Positions 37,299 through 47,518 of a DNA stretch of 64,000 nucleotides are shown piece after piece. Every line of letters starts with the position of its first letter. Position 1 is the first letter of the stretch. The notes below the pieces were generated by a model. That model did not search any database. It saw only the letters and a list, made by a program, of their open reading frames with translations, and was not told where the DNA came from. The stretch comes from Ligustrum vulgare (lineage: Eukaryota > Streptophyta > Magnoliopsida > Lamiales > Oleaceae). The stretch spans positions 13,429,501 through 13,493,500 of the forward strand of contig OY743190.1 in assembly GCA_963555705.1 (NCBI GenBank), in the 5' to 3' direction. The position numbers and the translations under genes were made by a program.

Positions 37299-37435
37299 GG
37301 TTTTATCCCACTGGGTTTTCCTAGCAAGGTTTTAATGAGGCAGCATTTATTTTTATACTCCACAATGACTGTACTCTTTTCCTTAGCTTAAGTTTTATTC
37401 CACTGGGTTTTCTTAGCAAGGTTTTTAACGAGGCA
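37299..37435 (+). repeat. duplicated 3'-end motif of Copia
   Basis: Two copies (about 37299-37343 and 37391-37435) of tttatyccactgggttttc followed by tagcaaggttttta-ayrgaggca. This motif recurs in the 3' untranslated region of many Copia elements; function unknown. A related copy in opposite orientation lies at the right edge of the window (63957-63998). Confidence 0.85.
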
Positions 37436-37466
37436 GACATTGAATATTAGGTCATTCAAGGGGGAG

Positions 37467-37675
37467 TGTTATAAATATCTTGGGTGTGAATGACCCATTA
37501 TGCCCTTGTAAAGTTTATATTATTACAATTGTACCATTATCTACCCCTATAAATAGGGTGCTTCACTCCTTCATTTAACACACAATTGGAATACATAAAT
37601 TCTCTCTCTATCTCTATATTCTCTCTAATATTTTGATAGTCTTGTTCTATCTAATACTTTGGTAGTTTTACAACA
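37467..37675 (+). repeat. 3' LTR of young Copia
   Basis: Identical by eye to 31388-31596, with the TATA box at 37548-37555. Followed directly by the ATAAG target duplication. Confidence 0.97.
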
Positions 37676-37680
37676 ATAAG

Positions 37681-38013
37681 TATATTTTTATGGGATGTGG
37701 AAGTATATAATATGTCCTTTTCAATGATCAAGTAAACGAATAAAGGTTGGACATCAACTTGCTCAAAACTCAAAAGATCTGGGACAACTTTTCAGAAAAG
37801 TATACTGGGGACTCTTTTGTTACATTGAGCAAAGTTAAGGTCAGTTTTCTTTTAATAATTTCACAAAAAGTGAGGGATAATGAACTTTGAATGATTGGTT
37901 ATTATCATTTTTCTCATCTTTACAGATAAGAACTCCATGAAATCACGATTCATGTTCATCTTGATTTCTTTTTAATTTGGACGGTTGATGTGTACTACAT
38001 ATTCAATAAGAAA
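37681..38013. other. upstream region of glycine-rich gene
   Basis: AT-rich, no coding content recognised. It probably carries the promoter of the small gene at 38091; the Copia inserted about 410 bp upstream of that start codon. Confidence 0.4.
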
Positions 38014-38020
38014 TATAAAT
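38014..38020 (+). promoter_or_regulatory. TATA box of glycine-rich gene
   Basis: TATAAAT lies 77 bp before the ATG at 38091, a reasonable distance for a plant core promoter. Position-based inference only. Confidence 0.4.
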
Positions 38021-38090
38021 TATAAGTTTCAACTTTCCATTTTCACCTTTTGGGGAATTCTGATCTTGGAACTGTTGAAAAGAAATAAAG

Positions 38091-38408
38091 ATGCAGCTTG
38101 TAGGAAAAATTGTTCTTGTGCTTTCAATCATTTGCCTCCTCGTCGGATGTGCAGTTGCTCTTCCGGGCGGTGGAGGAGGAGGCAGCAGTGGTGGTGGAAG
38201 TAGCGGAGGAGAAACAAAGGGTGGTGGTGGTGGCAGTAGTAGAGGCAGCCGTACTGTCAGTGGCGAAGCATACCGTGGCGGTGGAGGCACATTAACCCAC
38301 AATAGTGGTAAAACTAGTGGCGCAACCAATGTGGTGCGCTCGCGCCAACTGCCTATGTCCTTCGCATGGCCGTGTTTAGTAATGTCGTGTTTGGCTTACG
38401 CGTTTTGA
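38091..38408 (+). CDS. small secreted or anchored glycine-rich protein
   Basis: 105 aa. Residues 1-23 form a clear signal peptide (basic start, then VLVLSIICLLVGCAVA) with likely cleavage before LPGG. Residues 25-66 are Gly/Ser-rich with many GGGG and SSGG runs. The last 19 residues (LPMSFAWPCLVMSCLAYAF) are hydrophobic and could be a membrane tail or GPI-attachment signal. GC content is well above the surroundings. A TATA box sits 77 bp upstream. It does not overlap any mobile element. I do not recognise a named family; glycine-rich cell-wall proteins are the nearest class. The antisense Pro-rich frame is its shadow. Confidence 0.55.
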   Translation: MQLVGKIVLVLSIICLLVGCAVALPGGGGGGSSGGGSSGGETKGGGGGSSRGSRTVSGEAYRGGGGTLTHNSGKTSGATNVVRSRQLPMSFAWPCLVMSCLAYAF

Positions 38409-38451
38409 TTGTTGATTATGAGTTGAGATTACTTTTTTATGTTATCGAAGC

Positions 38452-39536
38452 ATTAATTGTCCAAATAATCATTCGACTTATATCTGAATTTTCGACTAAA
38501 GATTAAACTATCGAGTTTTTGGTCACTAAACTTATGTCTATATCTTTAACTGTTTAATGAAATTTAAATTGTTGAGTTTTGATTTATTTGTCACATTAAT
38601 TACTAAACGTGTGTCTATTGATTACTAAAGTTTAAAGTATCGATTTTTTATCACAAACGTATCAAAATATTGGATGTTAGTAATTGACTTAACTTTCGTC
38701 ACGAAATTGATGATGTGGCAAACGATTGTGCATGTGGCGTCACGTCACTTTTAACGAATCAATTACAGCACATCTAATTATCAAATAAAAAATTTTTAAA
38801 AACGATTTCAATTTGTCACTAAACTTTTAAAAATATCTTCGATCGTTGATTTGTTGTATACAACTGATAATTTTGAAGATCATTTATAAATTTTTAGGTC
38901 AGTCGTATCATGTTTTACAAGTTTAGACCAAACTCAACCACCGTAAAATTTAGTGAACAGTCTAAGACGTTTTAAAAAGTTTAGTGACTAATCGAAGACT
39001 TTTTCAAAAATTTCTTACATTGTAATTTTTTTTGTCGTAATTGATCGATTAAAGGTGACCTAATGTCACGTATACATTTTGTCTACCAAGTCATCAATTT
39101 CGTTACGAAAGTTAAATAAATGACTAATGTCTATGGACGGCAAACCCGATACTTGCAGGCCCCTGATCCTACTAGGAATGCCTCGCCCCAAATAATTGGG
39201 TTTGTGACCAGTAAATTTTTTATTTTTTTTCTTTTTTTCCCTATTAAAAAAGAAAAAATAAAAAGGTAAAAAAAAATAATTAAGAATAAACGAGGTAATA
39301 ATGGGACGAGAGGGTTGCCCGGCCCTACCCCGCGACTCGCGAGGGCTCGTGAGTCCGGGTAAACTCGACTCATTTCCATTATTATTAATGTCTAACATTC
39401 AGTGATCAGTTATAAACTTAGACATAGGTCAGTGATTATCGAGACAATTAACTCATAAGTTTAGTGGTCAAAATTCGACACTTTAAATTTTAGTAATCGA
39501 TCGAGAATATAGACATAATTTTTTAGACAATTAACT
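38452..39536. mobile_element. long fold-back (hairpin) element
   Basis: The left arm (38452 to about 38890) and right arm (about 38930-39536) are inverted copies of each other once the nested insertion at 39133-39385 is removed. Matching words include taactttcgtmacgaaattgatga against tcatcaatttcgttacgaa, and ggtcactaaacttatg against cataagtttagtggtc. Arms are roughly 350-440 bp with moderate divergence and almost no loop. There is no coding capacity. Outer ends contain attaattgtc in inverted orientation. Superfamily is uncertain (fold-back or Mutator-like). Confidence 0.65.
39133..39385. mobile_element. nested 253-bp insertion in fold-back element
   Basis: A GC-richer block (with cggccctaccccgcgactcg) interrupts the right arm. 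It is flanked by the 8-bp direct repeat taatgtct at 39125-39132 and 39386-39393, as expected for a hAT-type insertion. No convincing terminal inverted repeats and no coding were found, so the superfamily is inferred from the duplication size only. Confidence 0.55.
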
Positions 39537-39950
39537 CCTTATCCAATGACTTATGGGTTTATTCTACATGCGAATATTACAAATTATATCCCCAAATTGG
39601 TGGAGATTAAAATCAGGTATTTAGTAGTTATTGATCGAAGTTGATGGAATGTGGTTGAAAAATTGTGGATATTATAAAATAAGTAGTTAAAATTAATTAT
39701 TGATTTTGACTTAAAACTTAATTAGATCCAAACTTGGGCTAAGTATGTATTTTGGTCAATCGTCAAATTATTTGAAAATAGACACGACTTGACTTTGCTA
39801 TCAACTATAAACATATCGTGTTGCTAGATGTCGACCTTTATTTTACCTTCAACCTCGGCCACAAATAGCTAAGCATTAAGATCACCTTTGAAGAAAAACG
39901 CAAGATTTCAGAACTATGGTACCCAGGAAACTCTAATTTCATTCAAAACT
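39537..39950. other. no gene seen
   Basis: AT-rich intergenic DNA between the fold-back element and the MITE half at 39951. Nothing recognised. Confidence 0.4.
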
Positions 39951-40010
39951 CCGTATGGCAACATTTTGTTTATAAATTTTATTTATAAACGATCACATTA
40001 TTAGATAATT
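39951..40010. mobile_element. left part of MITE split by Gypsy element
   Basis: The segment (tttgtttataaattttatttataaacgatcacat in short words) matches the left side of the intact element at 51782-52002. It breaks off exactly where the LTR at 40011 begins; the right part resumes at 43083. Confidence 0.65.
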
Positions 40011-40728
40011 TGATGTGATCCGGGAAAAGAGCTCAAAGGAGAAATCAAGATACAGACAATACAACAACAATCTACATGAAAAATTAAGCAAGTTTCGTGT
40101 TGGGCCCGAGTCGAGAATCAAATAAGATCAAGTTGTTTCAAAAGGGACGAAGAACCAGCCAGACTTGAACCATGCGATTGCTCGGCATAATCTGGGCTCG
40201 ATCGCGCCATTGCATCGAAAAAAAATCCGAGAGTTTCAAGGTTAACAATGCAATCGCGCAGTTGAATTCGGAGCAGTTTTACGCGTTTTTTATTATTATT
40301 TTCAATTTTAGGTTAATTAGAACTCTATTTTGAGTCCAATTAGCGGGTACCCTAATTTTTAGATCAATTTTACTTATTTATATGATTTTCCATTCATTGT
40401 AAAAATAGTTTTGGTTTAATAAACAGTTTTATTGAGGATTCAATAAATTTATAGGTGGATTTCATATATTTCTTTGAACTTATCAAAGAGTTATTCTTTG
40501 TGGCGTTCATCCCGAACTTATCAAATATTCGCGAAATATTTGTGGCATTCAAAACTAGAAACTTATCAATGAAGTTGAACAGATCCTTGTGGCATTTCGA
40601 AAGTTTTGGTTCTTTATTCTGCATCGTCGATCTTCGCATCGTGAATATCGGGTCAAAGTTCCACAGTCCATCCATAACCTGGGCTCGGAACTTTCCGGCG
40701 TTAATTCCGTGCATCTCGATTCGTATCA
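40011..40728 (+). repeat. 5' LTR of Gypsy-type element
   Basis: 718 bp. Contains aaccatgcgattgctcgg and other CG-rich words near 40170-40260. The ORFs at 40455-40843 are LTR shadows. Confidence 0.9.
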
Positions 40729-41205
40729 TTTGGTATCATTGCTAGACTTTGAATTCAGATTTATTATATACAGTTTGATTTTTATGTGTTTATCATCGAG
40801 TCTGCTACATAAAATCATTCATATCTTTTTTTCCTTTTGTTGAGTCTTGCTCTTCGTGTCAGTAAAATTTTTCAGTTTTTTATCCATATAAAAATTTAAC
40901 AAAAATTCAAAAGTCTTTATTTTATTCATTTTTCGTCCAAATTAAGTCTTGTTTGTTTTGTTGCAATCGTGTCGAATTTTCGAATTTATTAAAAAAATTA
41001 TTATTTTTATTTTATTTATTTAATCTGAAAATTCATACATTATTCAAAAAAAAAAAAAAGGGTCATTCCAAAATTCAAGAACCACTTTCTTGAATTTCTT
41101 TAAAATTCTTGGTATTCATTTCCTCTCAAGTCAATAAAAGTCGTTCTTGCTATTTGATATCTAAGTCTTCTTCGTTCTTGAATTTTTTTTAACGCCACAT
41201 AAGGA

Positions 41206-41991
41206 ATGAATTATGATCCGGGCTCTTTATTCAAAACTGGATGTTATGTACATCATAAGGGTTGTAGTGTGGCAATTGATAGAGAGTGTTTTACTAATTT
41301 TGTTAGTAGCACCATGGTTGAGAAATTAGGATTACCCCTAGTACCACACTATAAATTTTATAGGATGACGTGGATGAGGGAGTTTGGGAAGTTCAAAGTA
41401 ACCAAATAAGTTCTAGTGCCTATCACCCATGGAAGGTATAGTGAGGATGTATGGTGTGATATAGTGCCATTAAAATCTTATCATATTTTATTGGGAAAAC
41501 CATGGAGATGTAGGAGGAATGTTGTTTATGATAAGAATATGAACATATACAAATTCCTTGAAAAAGGAAAAATATGCGCACTATATGGGTTGACATTAGA
41601 GGACGTACTAGAAGATTCACGAAGGGTAAGGAAGGAGAGTGAAAGGTGGTGTAATAGGAAGTATCGTGGGGATAATGATATTGAGAAGGAGGGGGAGTTG
41701 AAATTAAAAACAGATTATCAAACTCCAAAATTTGATGAGGAAAATGTAGAGTTGGATAGCGAGGGAATTATTGAAAATACAATTGTTGATGATGGGAAGC
41801 ATAAATTGGAAGTGGGGGGGGGGGGGGTAGAAGTACAAGTTTTGTATTTTGAAGTTGAAGATCCACATTTGATTTGTGGGGAGGAATTGCATAAAATTGT
41901 TGATAGAAATGTGGAGTTAGAAGAGGTGGTTGGGTATGAAGAAAAAGAGAGAGAGGTTGCTGAGCAAAAAGTTGAAAAGATTGGGGAATGA
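41206..41991 (+). pseudogene. Gypsy retropepsin-like ORF with one stop
   Basis: Two open stretches in one frame, 41206-41409 and 41410-41991, are separated only by TAA at 41407-41409. The N-terminal part has VSSTMVEKLGLPLVPHYKFY and, after the stop, VLVPITHGRYSEDVWCDIV and HILLGKPWR. These are the conserved features of plant Gypsy aspartic proteases. The catalytic motif is unusual: AIDRECFTNF occupies the place where an Asp-Ser/Thr-Gly or IDGGS-type site normally lies. After it comes a Glu/Lys-rich tail with a (G)14 run at 41814-41827, which probably shifts the frame in related copies. Whether this copy ever had protease activity is doubtful. Confidence 0.75.
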
Positions 41992-42356
41992 GAAGAGAAG
42001 GGTCTTGTTGTGGAGAAAAATGAATTGTTGGAGATAATGAGCCATGAGTACAAGGATCCATATCTTGTACCATTTGAAACTAACATTCCCCCACCCTATT
42101 TTATTTAAATCTTTTTTGCAGGTTAAAGGCATTTGGAAAAATTAGTCACGCCACCTACATCTAAAGGTGTTTCTACTTCAAGTCATTCATGTAACCCCAG
42201 TTGCCAAATACTGTTGGTTGATCCTGTGGCAGGGAATCAATAATTTTTCATTCGATCCAGGTGGAGCAATTTTACATCAAGGCCCCAAGAGCAGGAAATG
42301 TTTGAGAAGCAGGCCAAAAATTGATTCAAGGTTGAATCCTTGTCAGAGAGGGGGGA

Positions 42357-43082
42357 TGATGTGATCCGGAAAAGAAACTTAAAGGAGAAATCAAGATAGG
42401 GGCAATGCAACAACAATCTACATGGAAAATTGAGCAAGTTTCGTGTTGGGCCCGAGTCGAGAATCAAACAGGATCAAATTGTTTCAAAAGGGGCGAAGAA
42501 CCAGCCGGAGTTGAACCATGCGATCGCTCGACATAACGGGGGCGCGATAGCGCCATTGCATCAAAAAAAATCCCAAGAGTCTCAAGGTTAACCGCGCGAT
42601 CATGCGTGTTAAAACCACACGATCGCGCGGTTGAATTCGGAGCATTTTTAACGCGTTTTTTATTATTATTTTCAGTTTTAGGTTAATTAGAAGTTTATTT
42701 TGAGCCCAATTAGCAGCTACCCTAATTCTTAGGTCAATTTTACTTATTTATATGCTTTTCCATTCATTGTAAAAACATTTTTATTGAGGATCTAATAAAT
42801 TTATAGGTGGATTTCCTATATTTCTTCGAACTTATTAAAGAGTGATTCTTTGTAACGTTCATCCCGAACTTATCAAATATTCGCGAGAGTATTTGTGGCG
42901 TTCAAAACCAAAAACTTATCAAGGAAGTTGGACAAATCCTTGTGGCGTTTTGAAAGTCTTGGTTCTTTATTCCGCATCGTCAATCTTCGCGTCATGAATA
43001 TCGGGTCAAGATTCCACAGTCCATCCATAACCTGGGTTCGGAACTTTTACGGCATTAATTCCACGCATATCGATTCGTATCA
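42357..43082 (+). repeat. 3' LTR of Gypsy-type element
   Basis: 726 bp, clearly homologous to 40011-40728 but with many substitutions and small indels, so the insertion is old. Near 42510-42640 it carries a richer set of CGATCG/GCGCG words (gcgatcgctcg, cgatcgcgcgg). Confidence 0.9.
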
Positions 43083-43226
43083 CAATCTTCTTAAAAAAAT
43101 TAACAATTTCGATCAGTAAAAAATTTACACTACTATTTTTTAATTCAAAAAAATGGACCGACGAAATGTTGTTACATCACATTTATAAACAATTTTTTAT
43201 AAACACATTATCAAACATGCTATTAA
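43083..43226. mobile_element. right part of MITE split by Gypsy element
   Basis: Continues the homology to 51782-52002 (caaaaaaatggaccgacgaa, atgttgttacatcac, ataaacacattatcaaacatg). With 39951-40010 it forms one ancestral MITE interrupted by the 3-kb LTR element. Confidence 0.65.
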
Positions 43227-44759
43227 TTATTTACATCACATATAAGTGGATAAAAATCAATAAATATGCTAATTGCATTTTTTTTTTTTTTTTTTTTTTG
43301 TATAACTTAACATTTATTTGTAAATGAAATAATAGTTTGAGTTGCAAATAAACGATCATATTTTCATGCTAATATATTTTAGAGACTAATGAACTGTACA
43401 ACCCAAATAAACCAGTGCAACATAAGCAAACTGGGTGTCACGAGCTTGCAAATCTTCAAGCAACTGTGTGACTTTAGCTTTTCAACCCTTCGCCCCCTTT
43501 ACGGTTCTATGTTAAGTCAATCTTATGTTTTCACCTTGCAGGCTTGCACTAGGAAAGAACTTAGGTAAGAGTGGGAAAACAAAGAACACAAGCTTAAAGA
43601 AAATTCTTTGTTAAGATAAGAATACACTTACAATGCTTGAAGGCAAGTCATTCACTACTTGTTGGACCTCCTCTTCCTTCGGCTCCTCCACCATAGCCGA
43701 TAATGATCCAAACTTAGGGCAATTTTTCATTGTGTGACGCGTGGGACATGACATGGGGCACATTAACAAATAGGACCATGCATGGGAAATGGTTGATGAG
43801 TTGTTCACACCACCACCGCTAGGTATTAGGAACACATTGCCACCACAATCATCCTCACCACCACCATTAATGCCATCTTGTGCAATTAATGCTGAACTTA
43901 ATGTAGGACAAAATTTTAAACAGTGAACATAATACAGTAAACTAAATATAAAGAAGACAGAAAATCAAGTTAATGTCTAAAGTTGAGATATATGTTCAAT
44001 ACAGTGTTATTAAATCAATATTCGTCCTCTCATCGAAGTAACTTGAGTGCATGCTACCCAGGATACAACGACATGAACTGTTGCTTCATGGTCAAACTGA
44101 ACAACTATGTCGAAAATAGGCCACCAATCTGATTGGAACAAGGCAAGATTTTGAAAGAACTGCAGAGGGGGAAGAGAGATATTTCGTGGTGTGATTGTTG
44201 TGCCTAGACTGAGGGACATAGCTGTTGAATATGTAGGCACGGGGAACCTCTGTGCACTTACTACGGCCATTGAAGTGCCTATAACTTCTGTCATTACACA
44301 ACCTTTAAATTCAGGCATTTTCTGAGTTATGGTTCAAATGAAAAAAAAAAAAACCAACAACAACGGGAAAGAAAATTTTCAAAACGTTCTGTCAGCCAAT
44401 ATTATGATTGTTTTTTAACATATTTGGATATTTTTTAGAAGTGTTTTTTCCATCTGGAATTTTTTTTAAAGGAAGCTAACCCAAAATTCTCTACAAGCAA
44501 TAGAATCCCTGTCAAACAATCCCTAAGACAGTTAAACATGATGAAGTAAAGGCACAAGATTACAACTATTCTTTAGTCTACTTTTGTAGAGATTGTTTGC
44601 TCGGTAGCTACACTTCGATCATTTCATTCATTTGAACAAGAGAAAAAGTTAAAAATACAGTTACTAACATGCACTTTGATATATCAGTAATACACTATGA
44701 ATGTCTTTAATTTCCTAGTAATTGATATTGATGTGCAATTTTCTCCCTTTAGAATCATG
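43227..44759 (-). other. OPT 3' flank with unrecognised exon-like fragments
   Basis: A poly-T run sits at 43279-43300. On the minus strand two better-than-random open stretches occur: about 44318-44010 (with AQRFPVPTYSTAMSLSLG) and about 43900-43611 (with NGGGEDDCGGNVFLIPSGGG and TRHTMKNCPKFGSLSAMVEE), the latter ending at ATT|GTAAGT, a good splice donor. They could be exons of a gene or pseudogene on the minus strand, but I do not recognise the protein and no complete model could be built. Confidence 0.3.
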
Positions 44760-47422
44760 TCAATGGAAGACAGGACAACCTTCAACTTGTACTCCGACTG
44801 CGGTGGGGCAATTGGCCAACGAGCAGTGATCAGACACCGCCAAGCCCCACCACTGAGCGCCATTGATGTCGTTACCTTGCAACAAGAAATAACACAGCGT
44901 CGCCATGAATGCAACTCCGGCATCTAATCCAGCAGATAGTATGTAATTGTGTCTTGCCCACCACCCCTTAAACCTCCTATACACGTACAAGTTGAAGAAA
45001 AGTCCCACAGCAAACCAACACATATAGTTAACAGCCTTGGCTGTTGGCATACCAGTTGCACCTGATATAATTATCGGCATATTGATCAGTCTTATCCACT
45101 CCTTCTCCGGATATTTGCGCGAAAAGTACCAGACTGGCACCGGCGCAAGAAATCCGATGAGGAAGAAGTAGTTCATCGCGGGGTATAGCCCGAGTCTACC
45201 AAACATTCGTAAGGGACCAACCACGCCCCATATTATGGAAGCATTGTAGAAAACGTCGTCTCCAGGGCAGGTCCAGGGGCTCCCTTGGGGCAATTTGGAT
45301 GGATCGCATATGTTCTCGACTGTGGTCAAGAGCCACCAGGCTGTGCCAAAATAAACCGAGGAAGCAATCACTGTTCCCACTAGCTGAACCAAGAACATGG
45401 ATTTTGGAGGGATTTTCATATAATGGCCTAGCTTGAAATCTGAGAGGAACATAATGGCTTGTGACGTGCTTATGCAGCCGTAGGTTTTGAACGCGACATT
45501 GGCCAGAGGTTTTCCGGGATACATGTAGCCAATGATCATTTCGGTGATGACATTTAGTCCTGGTTGCTGTTACAGTTATCTGACTATTACACGAGCGTTG
45601 AACAGAAAAGAGGGCGTTAGAAAAAAGCGCGTTATTAACGTACCTGGTTCGTGGTGGCCATAATGACACCAATAGGCAGGGTGAAAATCAGAGCCATACC
45701 AATAGCTAACAAGACTCCCCAGTAAGGAAGCTGTAATTGTCTGCCGAAACCTTCACAAGTAAATAATGCTAGCCCAATTACCAAAAACAGAAGCAAATGA
45801 AACCACCACTGAGGAACAGGATCATAGTTTTTCTTCATCAACCTAGTATGAACATCCTCGAATCTGTCTTGAAATGATGCCTTAGTCTGCTGCCAAATTG
45901 CTCTGCAAATTAAGAATCATCGAAAATATGAGTATACGCCTGAGTCGTCTGATGTTCGTGTAGAGGATGAACTGTAAGTAATGGAAGTTACCTTCCATGA
46001 AAGAGTGCAACGTGTGATATAGTGGCAGCCAGTGTCGCGAAGCTTAAACCGTAGACTAATGCGAAAAAGATGCTTAAATGAACCTTGCTGTAACTTTCAT
46101 ATCCCTGTTGATTGAATTCGAATGTTTTCTCAGTAAGAACTGCTGAAATGTTGTATGGATTTCCATTAGCATCGAACACGTGAGAAGAGATGATCGGAAA
46201 TCGCTTAGCGCCGTACAAATTGTTCCAATAGGCAATTGGTAACACAACATAGACAACTAGAATGAACCCAACCAAAATATTGACAATGGCAAATCCTGGA
46301 GTTGCCAAGGGACTGCCCAGAAAAGCTGCAACCGTGGACCAATCAAGCGCGAAAGAGCCAAGGCCGATGCCATGGAGTCCTGAGCCTAGCTGCTGGGCTG
46401 TGACCGAGTCTTTCCATATCCAGCAGACAAAGGAGAGGGTAGTTATGGATGGAAATAGATAGTTGGGGACAATGTAATATGAGAAGCTCGAAACGAGGAC
46501 TATAATGAAGAATTGCAGCCTCGTTAGTCCTCTTTTCTGTCGAATCTCAACCTCGTGCAATGCACGAAAAAGCGAAACTTGAACCAGATTAGAAGGCCAC
46601 CACATGTACGGTGAATCAACGAGAAACTTGCGGAAAATTCCAGCCCAGCCATATCCAAGCATCTAATGACATGTTTGTAAGGTGAATCAGACAACACTTT
46701 AGACGAAAATAAGGCTAAAATTTTGTTTATTGCAATATTACTGTGTACCAAAAATGTACTAAACCTTCAGAATTTGGCTAAAACATGATGAAGCAAAATA
46801 TACACAAAGAAGTTCGATTTCGAACGGATTAAACGTTCACCTGAGTACTTTGTGCTAACAACATTGCTGCGATAGGATTAAGTCTACGGTGATAAAACGC
46901 CTTGACAATTGTTATAATGTTCACTGCATAAACAGAATTTGAGCCGGAATTGGCAAATATAGTGATAAGAACATGCTCTTTTAAGTTGAATGGCCCGGGA
47001 TTCAATGAAAACGACCAATTCGTCGCAGGGATACGTATAACTTTCTTCGGTAGAGATGCTGCCATAAGCTTTCCAATAGGAAGTACAACAATTTGAGCTG
47101 AAACTGATGATACATAGAGTGCATTTTGTCGATAACCGAAGAACTGGTTCAGCATTGACAGAGTAACACATGATATTATCCCCAGAACCCATGTCCTAAA
47201 TGTCAAACATGGCAATGTTGGATCATCTGTTATCGGTACCGTTAGCCGCACTTCCTCAATCGGAGAATCATTGATCTCATCTGCAAAAACTCGATAAAAA
47301 AATATGTACTTAAAACTTCAAAATCTTCGACTGGAGAAGCTAAACATTAGGATTATGTTCATACCAGCAGGAGTTTCAGAAACAGGTTTCTTAGGCTCAT
47401 ATGTCAAAGATAAAGACTCCAT
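44760..47422 (-). CDS. oligopeptide transporter, OPT family (5 exons)
   Basis: Proton-coupled plasma-membrane carrier for small peptides or related metal ligands. Exons on the minus strand: 47422-47365, 47280-46841, 46662-45992, 45902-45644 and 45566-44760, giving 744 aa, normal for plant OPTs. Junctions are GT-AG and join in frame; the exon 4-5 junction gives NQQPGLNVITE only with the acceptor at 45567-45568. The NPG signature is NPGPFNLKEHV (113-123). The second signature is KIPPK at 527-531, with Lys for the usual Arg of KIPPR. Many hydrophobic segments fit about 14-16 membrane spans. The C terminus ends in the usual EGCPVFH. The first ATG is preceded by a plausible TATA box. The sequence clearly belongs to the OPT clade rather than YSL, but the member number and substrate cannot be given. 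It appears intact. Confidence 0.93.
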
Positions 47423-47510
47423 TCTGATAACAAGAACTGAAATTTAGGACAACCAGTAATGAAATGAGACAAGAATCTTAAACTGTGGAATCCTAGATTG
47501 GAATCTGTAT

Positions 47511-47518
47511 TATTTATA
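47511..47518 (-). promoter_or_regulatory. TATA box of OPT gene
   Basis: TATAAATA on the minus strand, about 90 bp before the start codon at 47422. Position and sequence fit a plant core promoter; no experimental support. Confidence 0.45.

Larger units (their letters stand above)
31388..37675 (+). mobile_element. young Copia LTR retrotransposon, 6288 bp
   Basis: 209-bp LTRs at 31388-31596 and 37467-37675 appear identical base for base, and ATAAG flanks both sides (31383-31387, 37676-37680). Coding order is gag, protease, integrase, reverse transcriptase, RNase H. The LTR starts TGTTATAAATATC and ends TTTTACAACA. A primer-site-like string cgttatcagcacgag follows the 5' LTR, and a polypurine tract (aagggggag) precedes the 3' LTR. 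Only one in-frame stop interrupts pol (TAG 34596-34598). Identical LTRs mean a recent insertion; its activity is unknown. Confidence 0.97.
40011..43082 (+). mobile_element. non-autonomous Gypsy-type LTR element, 3072 bp
   Basis: LTRs at 40011-40728 and 42357-43082 start TGATGTGATCC and end TTCGTATCA. A primer site TGGTATCATTGC starts 2 bp after the 5' LTR (10 of 12 matches to the usual tRNA-Met-complementary sequence). A polypurine tract (agaggggga) abuts the 3' LTR. The 1.6-kb internal region keeps only a protease-like ORF; reverse transcriptase, RNase H and integrase are absent. Flanks are TAATT and CAATC, a poor duplication perhaps altered by mutation, but the insertion point is fixed independently because the element splits a MITE. 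Confidence 0.88.

Noticed and set aside
38003..38329. Pro-rich ORF on the minus strand
   Set aside because: Antisense shadow of the glycine-rich gene at 38091-38408.
41718..42086. Ser/Thr-rich ORF on the minus strand
   Set aside because: Shadow of the Glu-rich tail of the Gypsy protease-like ORF.
44697..44927. 76-codon ORF on the plus strand
   Set aside because: Shadow of the last OPT exon.
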